DNA from: Sphingopyxis sp. TUF1
Lineage (GTDB): Bacteria; Pseudomonadota; Alphaproteobacteria; Sphingomonadales; Sphingomonadaceae
Length of the DNA stretch: 64,000 bases
Direction of reading: 5' to 3'
Assembly: GCF_036687315.1 (NCBI RefSeq)
Contig: NZ_CP144683.1
Location: 1,798,001 to 1,862,000, forward strand
Part shown: one piece after another, positions 50,592-59,800 of the stretch
Position numbering within the stretch: the first letter of the stretch is position 1
Layout: the number at the start of each line of letters is the position of its first letter
The notes under the pieces: model-generated
What the model was told of the DNA's origin: nothing
The model's input: only the letters and a program-made list of their open reading frames with translations
Database searches by the model: none
Translations under genes and position numbers: made by a program

Positions 50592-51713
50592 ATGGCTGTG
50601 CGGATTATCACTGTCTTTGGAACGCGTCCGGAAGCGATCAAAATGTTTCCCGTCGTCCATGCGCTGCGCGACCGGAAGGATATCAAGGCAATACTGTGCG
50701 TTACCGCGCAGCATCGCGAAATGCTCGATCAGGTACTTGAAATCGCGCAGATAACGCCAGACGTCGACCTCAACCTCATGACCCCCAACCAATCGCTCGA
50801 CGCGCTGCTCGCGCGGCTCGTCACCGGGCTTGGCGAGACCTTTGACCGCGAAAAGCCCGACCGGGTCTTGGTCCATGGTGACACGCTAACGACCATGGCC
50901 GCGACGCTCGCCGCTTATTTCCATAAGATTCCCGTCGGCCATGTCGAAGCTGGCCTGCGTAGTGGCGATATCTACCATCCATGGCCCGAGGAGGTGAACC
51001 GCAAGGTCGCTGGTGCGGTCGCTGATCTGCATTTCGCGCCGACCGAGACTGCGGCCGCGGCGCTGCGGGCAGAAAATGTACCCGCCGACCGCATCCATGT
51101 CACCGGCAACACGGTGATCGACGCGCTGCTCGCGACCCGGGCGCGGATCGATGAGGAGCCGTCGCTGGCCGCCGGGCTCGATCCGCTAGTGGCGCGCTTC
51201 GCCGGCAAGCGGATCATCGCCGTCACCTCGCACCGCCGCGAAAATTTTGGCGACGGCATGAAGGCCATTGCCGAAGCCATCGCCGGCATCGCGGCGCGCC
51301 CCGACGTTGCCGTGATTTTCCCCGTCCATCCCAATCCGCATGTGCGCAGCGCGATGGAGCCGATCCTTGGCGGCCTTGCCAATGTCGCGCTGATCGACCC
51401 GCTCGACTATCCGCATTTCGTTCGGCTGCTCGCGCTGAGCACGCTGGTGCTCACCGACAGCGGCGGGGTGCAGGAAGAGGCGCCTTCGCTCGGCAAGCCG
51501 GTGCTCGTCATGCGCGAGACGACCGAGCGGCCCGAAGGCATCGCGGCGGGCACCGCGCGACTGGTCGGCACCGACAAAGATCGCATCGTTTCTGAAATAT
51601 TCAGCCTTTTGGACGATGACGGCGCCTATAACGCCATGGCGCGCGCGCATAATCCCTTCGGAGACGGCAGCGCCGCGACACGAATTGCGGAGATTATTGC
51701 GCGTGCGCATTGA
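50592..51713 (+). CDS. wecB: UDP-N-acetylglucosamine 2-epimerase (non-hydrolysing)
   Basis: A 373-residue enzyme converting UDP-GlcNAc to UDP-ManNAc. Diagnostic segments are IITVFGTRPEAIKMFPVVHA, VLVHGDTLTTMAATLAAYFH, PVGHVEAGLRSGDIYHPWPE, VTSHRRENFGDGMKAIAEAI and VLTDSGGVQEEAPSLGKPVL. I start at ATG 50592 (MAVRII...), as homologues do; the frame is open 33 bp further. The wecC start lies inside its last codons, so the two steps to UDP-ManNAcA are coupled. Confidence 0.95.
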   Translation: MAVRIITVFGTRPEAIKMFPVVHALRDRKDIKAILCVTAQHREMLDQVLEIAQITPDVDLNLMTPNQSLDALLARLVTGLGETFDREKPDRVLVHGDTLTTMAATLAAYFHKIPVGHVEAGLRSGDIYHPWPEEVNRKVAGAVADLHFAPTETAAAALRAENVPADRIHVTGNTVIDALLATRARIDEEPSLAAGLDPLVARFAGKRIIAVTSHRRENFGDGMKAIAEAIAGIAARPDVAVIFPVHPNPHVRSAMEPILGGLANVALIDPLDYPHFVRLLALSTLVLTDSGGVQEEAPSLGKPVLVMRETTERPEGIAAGTARLVGTDKDRIVSEIFSLLDDDGAYNAMARAHNPFGDGSAATRIAEIIARAH

Positions 51714-52998
51714 AACCGACCAAAATGTTACCGTCCTCGGCTTGGGCTATATCGGCCTGCCGACCGCCGCGCTGATCGCGCGTTCGGGCAGCAAGGTGAC
51801 CGGCGTCGATGTCAGCAAACATGTCGTCGAGACGGTTAACAGCGGCAAGGTGCATATCGAGGAGGTCGACCTCGACGGTCTGGTTCAAGGTGTTGTTTCG
51901 CGCGGTACACTAGTCGCCTCGACCGAGGTTGCGCCTGCCGACGTTTTCGTGATTGCGGTTCCAACCCCGCACGACGAAGACCATCGCCCCGACATCAGCC
52001 ATGTCCTTTCAGCCGCTCGCGCAATCGCGCCGAAGCTCGCGGTGGGCAACCTCGTCATTCTCGAATCGACGTCTCCGGTCGGCACGACCGAAAAAGTCGC
52101 GGCGCTGCTCGCCGAACTTCGCCCCGACCTCAAGGTTCCGGGCGCCTGCACCGGCGCCGCCGACATCTTCGTCGCCTATTGCCCCGAGCGCGTGCTGCCA
52201 GGCCGCATCCTGGTCGAGCTGGTCGACAACGACCGTTGCATCGGGGGAATCACCCCGCGGTGCGCCCGCCGCGCGATGACCTTTTACCGCCAGTTCGTTC
52301 GCGGGGCGTGCGTTACCACATCGGCGCGCGCGGCTGAAATGGTGAAGCTGGTCGAGAACAGCTACCGCGACGTGAACATCGCCTTCGCCAACGAGCTGTC
52401 GATGATGGCCGAGCATATGGGCGTCGACGTGTGGGAGGTCATCCGCCTCGCCAATCGCCACCCGCGCGTCAACATCCTTCAGCCCGGGCCCGGGGTCGGC
52501 GGCCATTGCATCGCGGTGGATCCCTGGTTCCTCGTCCATGGCGCGCCCGAGCAGAGCCGGCTGATCCGCACCGCGCGCGAGGTCAATCTCGCCAAAACCG
52601 CGCATGTCATCGGTGCCGCCGAAATGTTGGTGTCACAGCATCCCAAGGCGCGCGTCGCCTGCCTCGGCCTCGCCTTCAAGCCCAATATCGACGATTTCCG
52701 CGAAAGCCCGGCGGTCGAGGTTGCCGCCGCGCTCGCGCGCCGCTTCGGCCAGCAGATCCGGATCGTCGAGCCTTATGCGCGGGGCCTGCCGATGGAATTT
52801 GGGGGCACCGGCGCCGAGCTGATCGATCTCGACAGCGCCTTGGCAAGCTGCGACCTGCTCATCGTCCTTGTCGACCATGACCTGTTCAAGTCGATCCCGC
52901 TCGAGGAGCGCGGCGACAAGATTGTGTATGACACCCGCGGGCTGTGGCTCGATCAACCGAACGGCAATGGCAGCAACGGTTTACGTAAGGCCGCGTGA
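51703..52998 (+). CDS. wecC: UDP-N-acetyl-D-mannosamine dehydrogenase
   Basis: A 431-residue UDP-sugar dehydrogenase. The N-terminal NAD motif is VTVLGLGYIGLPTAALIARS; STSPVGTTEKVA and VENSYRDVNIAFANELSMMA follow; the catalytic Cys is in GPGVGGHCIAVDPWF; and ACLGLAFKPNIDDFRESPAV opens the C-terminal domain. It oxidises UDP-ManNAc twice to UDP-ManNAcA, supplying an acidic sugar for the polysaccharide. The start is GTG 51703 or TTG 51697, both after GGAG at 51689 and inside the wecB 3' end. The gene ends about 90 bp before a decayed sigma-factor gene on the other strand. Confidence 0.94.
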   Translation: MRIETDQNVTVLGLGYIGLPTAALIARSGSKVTGVDVSKHVVETVNSGKVHIEEVDLDGLVQGVVSRGTLVASTEVAPADVFVIAVPTPHDEDHRPDISHVLSAARAIAPKLAVGNLVILESTSPVGTTEKVAALLAELRPDLKVPGACTGAADIFVAYCPERVLPGRILVELVDNDRCIGGITPRCARRAMTFYRQFVRGACVTTSARAAEMVKLVENSYRDVNIAFANELSMMAEHMGVDVWEVIRLANRHPRVNILQPGPGVGGHCIAVDPWFLVHGAPEQSRLIRTAREVNLAKTAHVIGAAEMLVSQHPKARVACLGLAFKPNIDDFRESPAVEVAAALARRFGQQIRIVEPYARGLPMEFGGTGAELIDLDSALASCDLLIVLVDHDLFKSIPLEERGDKIVYDTRGLWLDQPNGNGSNGLRKAA

Positions 52999-53090
52999 CG
53001 CTGCCCGGTCCCGCTCGCATATTAGACACTGTAACCCCCCCTCGAAACCAACGTTCTTCCGGTTCACCAGCGGCAAAACGCAGCCGCCTT

Positions 53091-53535
53091 TCAGCACCGC
53101 GCGAGAGCGCGCATCTTTTGGTATTCGACACCCTTCTCCAGGATGCCAAGCTATAGAGCAATTTCGCGGTAGGCCTGGCTCCGTAACCAGTGCATCAAGC
53201 GAGAAACGTGCGGCGTAGCCCCGCCGCAAATCCGACGCCTCCATGGACAACGTCTGTTCTGGGTCAGCGGGCGCATCATGATCGTCATCGAAAGGGAATT
53301 GTTCTGTGCCTTTGCGTGAATGCTCGATTACGAGATCGCGGGCAGCGCGAAATAGGTAGGATTGAGGATTTTCGACCCTTTCAAACGCCTCGGTACGCAA
53401 CATTCGCGTGAACACTTCCTGCGACAGGTCGGAGGCTTCCTGGCGTCCCACTCGACGCCTAAGAAAATGGAACAGCTGTCGATTCTCGCACCGATAATAT
53501 CCGTCGAATGACGTGAACGAAGAGGGAGAGGTCAT
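53091..53535 (-). pseudogene. Broken ECF sigma factor (FecI-like)
   Basis: From ATG 53535 the frame gives sigma region 2: CENRQLFHFLRRRVGRQEAS, DLSQEVFTRMLRTEAFERVE, NPQSYLFRAARDLVIEHSRK. After about residue 115 it becomes nonsense. Region 4 is found in another frame as AYREIAL, a TAG stop, then LGILEKGVEYQKMRALARC and a natural TGA at 53093-53091. So there is at least one frameshift, a deletion of early region 4 and an internal stop. FecI-type sigma factors normally need an anti-sigma FecR and a TonB receptor; neither is adjacent. Confidence 0.7.
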
Positions 53536-53739
53536 AACAACCTCTCCCGCTATTCGCGAGATGACAGGGACGCATCTCGCGAAGCGCGATAGAGGCAGAT
53601 ATCGGCTTCGATCAGGTCGAGAATGAACGTGTCACGCTCAGCCTTCGCGGTTCAGATGTCCGACTTGCAGTAAATCTCGACATCGACGGCGCGATACCCT
53701 CGCGAAATGAGCGGAATGTCTTTTTCGAGAATGGGCTGA

Positions 53740-54103
53740 AAAGTTCGCGCAAAGGATGGAAAAGATTTTCCTATTGATCCCGGCGCTGACACGGCCGCCA
53801 CCTTTGCTCTCGTGATCGCCGACGCGTTGAGGCGGAACTTTTGGGACATCGCCGGCTAAGGTAAAACATATTGCACGACTGACAGGGGCCAAAGTGCGGA
53901 CTGTCCAAAATTGGATTTATGCACGCAACGAGCCAAACGGAGCTGGGCCGGTCGTTCTCATGCGGCATTCCGACGCGGTAATGGATGCGGTGCTCTCACT
54001 CGCCGGGCGCGCCGAAATTCAGGACCAAGCAAAACTTGGAAAGGCCGCGCATCATCTGCGCGTTGCCGCCGCGTTGATACTAGATTGCCTCGGCCCTGAA
54101 TGA
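53740..54103 (+). pseudogene. Frameshifted small HTH-type gene
   Basis: Two frames give one protein. Before about 53838: DFPIDPGADTAATFALVIAD, ALRRNF. After it, in the next frame: GTSPAKVKHIARLTGAKVRT, VQNWIYARNEPNGAG, VVLMRHSDAVMDAVLSLAGR. The switch falls in a run of four T (AACTTTTGGG), where three T would keep one frame. The second half resembles a helix-turn-helix with recognition helix VRTVQNWIYARN. No start codon is visible: a TGA at 53737 sits directly upstream. It is either a pseudogene with two lesions or, less likely, a slippage site. 53536-53739 shows no clear gene. Confidence 0.55.
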
Positions 54104-54284
54104 AGCCACGGTGTCGAACCCCGTTGGAACTCGGACGCATTCCAAACGCGTATTTAGATAACCTTGTTGGCTGCCTCAATCCCATTGACCGGAGATACAG
54201 ATCGCGGCAAAGGCATTGCCTTCGATCGCTCCTGTAAAAACCATTGTAAAAAATGCGTTTTGAGTGCAGCTAAGTGATTGAAAT

Positions 54285-54358
54285 GCGGGTGTAGCTCAAT
54301 GGTAGAGCAGAAGCTTCCCAAGCTTACGACGAGGGTTCGATTCCCTTCACCCGCTCCA
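54285..54358 (+). tRNA. tRNA-Gly (anticodon CCC)
   Basis: The acceptor GCGGGTG pairs with CACCCGC. The D-arm is GCTCAATGGTAGAGC, the anticodon loop TTCCCAA gives CCC, and the T-arm is GAGGGTTCGATTCCCTT. The 3' CCA is encoded. It lies between decayed genes and a GH114 gene of lower GC. A 29-nt partial copy of its D-to-anticodon region occurs at 27367-27395. Confidence 0.96.
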
Positions 54359-54384
54359 GTTTTCAGGCTCGCAGCCAGCTGGTT

Positions 54385-54466
54385 GGCCGGTCGGATTGGG
54401 GCTCTGCCGCGAGCTTTCCTTAAGCGACATCGATAAGCTCATTGCGAACGCCAAATCCGACCGGCC
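54385..54466. repeat. 13-bp inverted repeat after tRNA-Gly
   Basis: GGCCGGTCGGATT (54385-54397) and its exact complement AATCCGACCGGCC (54454-54466) enclose 56 bp. It begins 27 bp after the tRNA 3' end. No transposase is present; it could be the end of a lost mobile element or a hairpin acting as a tRNA terminator, though no T-run follows. 54467-54584 holds nothing I recognise. Confidence 0.5.
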
Positions 54467-54584
54467 GCAAAGCGGTGCCGAAGCGGCAATATTATGCCAA
54501 ATCAATCATTGCGCTGATTGTACGCGGAACGACCATTCGTCCGTCTCGATGCCCTAACGAACCTGCGATGTTAGGGTAACGATC

Positions 54585-55508
54585 TCACCACTCCGTCGCA
54601 GTCGAGCAGGGCAACCGCCCCCCGTTATTTGGGAGGCCAAGTTTGAAACGCGTCGTATTGAAACGCTGAGTGGCCGACTTTGCGCAGATCTTTCTCCATT
54701 TTTCGTCACCAAATTTTTTATATTCAACAATGAAGACTGCTTTGTTCTGCTGAACATATAGCTGGAGCCCGGGGAGAGTTTCATCTGTAATCGGGTTGTA
54801 GGGATTAGTGCACTCATTGTACTGAAAGCATTCTTCATTCAGCGTGAAGTCGAAATAATCGACCAGATCGCGAGTTTGGGTAATGTCGCCCTTTTGACCG
54901 ATCGCCAGGCCAAGATCGTGAGCCCAACCCGCCAAGGCTCGGTTGTAGGCCAACTGATCGTCATAGGTGATCGGAAAGCCCGTATCGTTTTCCCAGCCAT
55001 TGATCTCGTCGGGCTCCACCGCGTCGAAACCCTTGTCCTTGCACATTTGCATGCGGGCTTTCATAATCGGCTCAAGTTCGGAAATCCGGCGGATGTCGAG
55101 CCAATAGCTGCCCGGCCAGCCCACATCGGCCTTGCCCCAAATCTTCGGCGTGAGAGCCTTGAACTTATACGCATCGCCGCGATAGGTTTCATATACTCCG
55201 GCGTCGAAGTAGCAGATCACCTTCTTGCCGCGGTTCTGAAGAAAGCGCACCGTTTCGCTTGTATTGAACTCGCCGTCGATATCGTAGACGTCAGGTTCGG
55301 GAAGCGGGTTTCCCGCAAAATCCCGCAGCCCCATCTGGACCGGATCGTTGATGTCCAGAGGGTCGTAGAGAACCCAGTGCAGAGACAGGGGCTTTTCTGC
55401 GGTCGGCCGCCACCAATCGGCTTGGGTTGGGGCGTCGGGTGCCACTGCGATGACGAACATGAAGCTCTGAAACAGTCCAAAGCAGTATCCGGCCATTTTC
55501 TCGAACAT
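54585..55508 (-). CDS. GH114-family glycoside hydrolase (endo-alpha-1,4-polygalactosaminidase-like)
   Basis: A 307-residue secreted protein. A hydrophobic start (YCFGLFQSFMFVIAVAPDAP) acts as signal peptide. The TIM-barrel family shows LHWVLYDPLDI, VYDIDGEFNTSETVRFLQNR, KVICYFDAGVYETYRGDAYK, WLDIRRISELEPIMKARMQM, GFDAVEPDEINGWEND with probable catalytic acids, and LAIGQKGDITQTRDLVDYFD. GH114 enzymes cleave alpha-1,4-linked galactosaminoglycans; related domains occur in PelA. A strong GGAGGT lies nine bases before ATG 55508. Base composition is lower in GC than neighbours and it sits next to a tRNA, suggesting transfer. It may trim the cell's own or a competitor's polymer. Confidence 0.8.
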   Translation of the reverse strand: MFEKMAGYCFGLFQSFMFVIAVAPDAPTQADWWRPTAEKPLSLHWVLYDPLDINDPVQMGLRDFAGNPLPEPDVYDIDGEFNTSETVRFLQNRGKKVICYFDAGVYETYRGDAYKFKALTPKIWGKADVGWPGSYWLDIRRISELEPIMKARMQMCKDKGFDAVEPDEINGWENDTGFPITYDDQLAYNRALAGWAHDLGLAIGQKGDITQTRDLVDYFDFTLNEECFQYNECTNPYNPITDETLPGLQLYVQQNKAVFIVEYKKFGDEKWRKICAKSATQRFNTTRFKLGLPNNGGRLPCSTATEW

Positions 55509-55874
55509 AATGCGTCACCTCCATGGCACAGGCCCATCCGTGCGGCCATGTCGCGGCGCTTATGAGCGCAGTGTCACAGCGCGGGCGAACGGCTCGCAAA
55601 GCCCTGCTCACCCGGCCATCCTTCCTGATCCATCGCACATGAGTTATGAGCACGGCATCGTTCGGGCGGCCGCCTTTACAGCACGACGCTCTCAGCCTCT
55701 AATCGCCGGCTATTATCGTGCAATCCCAAGCCGCTAAGTGGGCGAAGTGGACGGCTGAACGAATGCGCAACGCGTTTTCCGAACGCAGAGCAAGTGGTCT
55801 CCGCGTCAAGGCGAGTTATTGCAGTGCATGAGCTGCTTTATAACTGGCGCCGGGACGGCCTTAGTTTTGGCGAT
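55509..55874. other. Intergenic stretch without recognised gene
   Basis: These 366 bp lie upstream of the GH114 gene and downstream of the PilZ gene, both on the minus strand. The GH114 ribosome-binding site (GGAGGT) is at its left edge. No convincing ORF, repeat or RNA was seen. Confidence 0.5.
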
Positions 55875-56369
55875 TCAGGAAAAGGTCAGCGAGGCCAAAG
55901 CGAGAATGAACAGCAGGATCGCCGCCGTGAAAAGTACTGTGACCGCCGTGAACAGCAGCGCGCGTGTCGGCTGCGGCGCATAGAGTCCATCTGCGCTCTG
56001 AGCGTCGGTAAGGTGCGGCACCGTATCGTCATCGGTATCGTAAGGCGTTTTGAGCAGCGCCGCGCTGATCGCGCTCGCGGGGATTGGCGACAGAAATTCG
56101 CAGCCGAAGCGCTTGCCGTCCACCCGGACAATCCGGGCGGGAGCTGCGCCGATCTCGGGCAGGATCAGGATGAAGGTCTCACCCAGCTCGAAATCGGCGT
56201 CGGTCTCGATGAGCAAACCTGTCCGCGACAGGTCGCGGATAACCACCGCCGATTCGGCGGACGTGGTGCGCGCGGGAACGTCGAGCCGCAGGGTACGGCG
56301 CTGGGTCCGTCGGCGATCGGCGGTTTCGGTCGGTTCCGCGATATGAGCCAGCAAATGTCGCACCGGCAT
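55875..56369 (-). CDS. PilZ-domain protein with C-terminal membrane helix
   Basis: A 164-residue protein. ADRRRTQRRTLRLDVPA carries the RxxxR c-di-GMP contact and VVIRDLSRTGLLIETDADFE the D/NxSxxG-type motif; FGCEFLSPIP closes the barrel. A C-terminal transmembrane helix (ALLFTAVTVLFTAAILLFIL) is unusual for a PilZ protein and would tether the sensor to the inner membrane. The start is ATG 56369, with an alternative ten codons earlier. It is divergent from the giant adhesin, which makes it a candidate c-di-GMP receptor for adhesin or polysaccharide output; that link is inference. Confidence 0.83.
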   Translation of the reverse strand: MPVRHLLAHIAEPTETADRRRTQRRTLRLDVPARTTSAESAVVIRDLSRTGLLIETDADFELGETFILILPEIGAAPARIVRVDGKRFGCEFLSPIPASAISAALLKTPYDTDDDTVPHLTDAQSADGLYAPQPTRALLFTAVTVLFTAAILLFILALASLTFS

Positions 56370-56845
56370 CTCCTTCGGGAAACAGCCATTGCGCACCAAC
56401 CCTTAATATTTCGCCCTGTCGCGGCGGGTCACGTACCGATCGCGGCGGCACCTCAGTCGGGCCGACGAGCCTAAGCCCCTGACGCGACTTAATAACGACC
56501 CCGACGGTTCTGCGATCTCGTCCTTTGCGACGCAAATGGATGAAATTTGCTTCTAATCGGGACAAAATTGACAAATCATCGGATCATGAATTTGACCCGA
56601 TATGTTGATCAAGTATATGATATTAAATAATTTGATCGACAATTGACATCGAGACAAGGCGAAAATCTCGCCCGGTCCGGTTCGCCCAGAAAATTGTTAA
56701 CGCGCTTGCGGAGTCTCGAGAACCCATGCTCTCCTGATGCGTGGGGAAAGTCCGAGTCGTTCGGACGGTAGGGTCGCACTGACATTGTGAGAATTTTGCT
56801 GTGCCGTTTTTTCGGCAGGGCGAGGTGCGCGCGAGGGAAATGGAC
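56370..56845 (+). promoter_or_regulatory. Long leader/promoter region of the adhesin gene
   Basis: The 476 bp between the divergent PilZ and adhesin genes include an AT-rich core (about 56595-56650) with TTGACA at 56643-56648. Two small hairpins lie near the gene: GTCCGA/TCGGAC (56750-56755, 56761-56766) and TGCCG-T6-CGGCA (56802-56817), the latter ending 28 bp before the chosen start. GAGGG at 56833-56837 is the ribosome-binding site. No -10 box stands out. The hairpins could shape translation of the leader; this is inference. Confidence 0.4.
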
Positions 56846-59800
56846 ATGGACGCTTTTGACAATCCGGCCCGGAACCAAATGGATGGACTCCAGCGCGACG
56901 GTGCATCGATTGACCCGTCGAACGGGGCGGTTGCGGGCAGCGATCTTCTGGCCGCCACCGCGCAGGTCACGGCGGCCGTTTCGGCGACGCCGCTTGCGAT
57001 CCAGGCTATCCTCGTTCCCGACGCAAGCGGCCGTATCGTCCTGCCCGCGGGCACCTCGATCGACGACATCACGGTCTCGGGCACCGACCTCATCGTCGCG
57101 CTGCCGAACGGGCAGGTGCTGATCATCCCGAATGGCGCGGTCGACGTCCCGGCGATCGTGATCGATGGAGACACGGTGCCCGCGAGCACGGTCGCGCAAC
57201 TCCTCGAAGGCCTTGCGGACTTCAATCCCGAAGCGGGTCTCCGCAGCTCGGGCGGGAATTTCGCCGATCCCGAAGGTCCGATCCAGGACGCTTATGCGCT
57301 TGGCGATCTGCTGCCCTATACCGAACTGGCCTTTCCGCAGCCCGAGGACGAGGAACTGATTCCGGATGTTCCCGATGAGGAACCCACCGTCGTTATCGTC
57401 ACGCCCGATCAGCCCGCCGGTGCGACTGCCGCGACGGCAAGCGTCGACGAGGCAGGGCTGCCCCAGCGCGGCGAAGAGCCCGCGGGCAGCAACAGCGCCG
57501 CGACCAGCGAAACGACCACCGGATCGATCGTCTATGACGCAGCCGATGGTCTGGGTTCGATCACGATCAACGGGACCGCCATTACCGCGGTCGGCCAGGT
57601 CGTCACGACGCCGCTTGGCCAGCTGACGATTACCGGCCTGACCACGGGCAATGTGGGATACAGCTATACGCTTGCCGATAACACGGATGCGGGCGCCAAT
57701 CTGACCGACGTCTTCACGGTCTCGGTCACCGACCGCGACGGCGACACCGCGACCGCGACGCTGACGATCGACATCATCGACGATGTCCCGACCGCACGCG
57801 CCGATATCGATCAGGTCGCCGTGGGCAGCTTTGCACCCGAAACAGGCAACGTCCTCACCGGCGTGGGGACGACAAGCGGTGCGGCGGGGAGCGACACGAC
57901 CGGCGCCGACGGCGCGTCGCTGACGGGCGTCCGGCCCGCGGGCAGCGAGGGCGGTTTTGCCGCACCAGGAACGGTCGCCGGTCAATATGGCGCACTGACG
58001 CTGAACGCCGACGGCAGCTATTCTTATATCCGCAGCCCCGGCACGCCGGGCGGCGTCGACGATGTCTTCACCTATCAGATTACCGACGGCGACGGCGATA
58101 TTTCGACGGCGACCCTGACCATCAGTATCGCCGATTCGCCGGCCGTCATCACTTTCGTGCCCGGCGAGGGCGAAGGCGGTACCACCGTCTACGAAGCCGA
58201 CCTGCCGGGCCGCAATGGCGAAACCCCGGGTTCAGCCTTCGGGGGCGGTGGAGGCGGCGGTGCTTCGACCAGCGCCACCATCACCTTTACTGCGATCGAT
58301 GGCGTGGGCAGCGTGTCGCTCGGCGGGACGATCATTACCCCCGGCTCGCTGCCGCAGACGGTGTCCAGCGACGCGACGGGGACGCTGGTCGTCACCGGTT
58401 ACAGTCATGATCCGGCGACGGGCGAGGGATCGATTACCTATGTCTATACGCTGACCGACAATAAGCTCGACGCTGACGGCACGACAGTCAGCTTTGACCT
58501 CACGATCACCGATGTCGATGGCGATGCGGCGTCGGATACGCTCGACATCCAGATCGTCGACGATGCGCCGGCGGCGCGCGACGATGCGGACAGCGTGACC
58601 GAGGATGGGCCGCTGACGGCCGATGGCAATGTATTGACGGGCTTGGGTGGCGGCGACGCCAATGCGACCGACGGCGTCGCCGACACTCAAGGCGCCGACG
58701 GGGCCGCCGTGACGGCGGTCACCGGCGGCGCGATCGGTGAACCGCTCGTGGGCGCTTATGGCACGCTAACGCTGAACAGCGATGGCAGCTATTCCTATGT
58801 GCTCAACAATGCGGCGCAGCCGGTGCAGGGGCTGTCGACGGGCGATACGCTCACCGAAGTGTTCACTTATACAATCACCGACGGCGACGGCGATCTGTCG
58901 AGCGCGACCCTGACGATCACAATCAACGGCGCCGACGACGGCGTGACGATCGAGGGTCTTGAAGCCCAGGGCGGCGAAGTGGTTGTCGACGAGGATAATC
59001 TGGCCGATGGCTCGTCGCCCGACGCAGCAGCGCTGACGCAGCCGGGCAGCTTTACGATTTCGTCTCCCGACGGGCTTGACGATGTGACGATCGGCGGAGT
59101 GCAGGTCGTGACGAACGGGGTGTTCACCGCGGGCACCGCGACGAGCCCGCTCGGCACGATCAATATCACCGGCTTCACGCCCGTGACGGGCGCCGATGGC
59201 TCGGTGATCGGCGGCACCTTCACCTATGAATATGTCCTCGCCGACAGTACGCTGACGCACCCGGACGCCGGCGAGGATTTCGTTGGCGACAGTTTCGCGG
59301 TGCTCGTGACCGACAGCGACGGCTCGAGCGCCAATGCCAGCCTCGACGTGCGGATCATCGACGATGTTCCGGCCGCGGCCGATGACAGCGCAAGCGCGGC
59401 CGAAGATATGGCGATTACGATCGATGTGCTCGCCAACGACGTGCGCGGCGCCGACGGTGTCGACGCGGCGACCAGCGTGGCGCTGGCGACGGCGCCCGCC
59501 AAGGGCAATGTCATCTATAACGGCGACGGCAGCTTCACCTACACCCCGACGCCGGGCGAGGAAGGCGAAGACAGCTTCACCTATACGATCACCGACGGCG
59601 ACGGCGACACCTCGACCGCGACGGTGACGGTGACGCTTGCGGACGATTCGACACCGACGCTCAGCCTCGGCGCCGACAACAGCGTCGACGAAGCGGGCCT
59701 TCCCGCGGGGTCGGACGCCGCGTCGAACGGCGAAACGGCAACCGGCAGCTTTGTGTTCACAACGGGCAACGACGGCGTCGCCTCGCTCGTCATCAACGGC

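Noticed and set aside
54385-54466. Insertion sequence end after tRNA-Gly
   Set aside because: There is only a 13-bp inverted repeat, with no transposase or target duplication, so it is listed just as a repeat.
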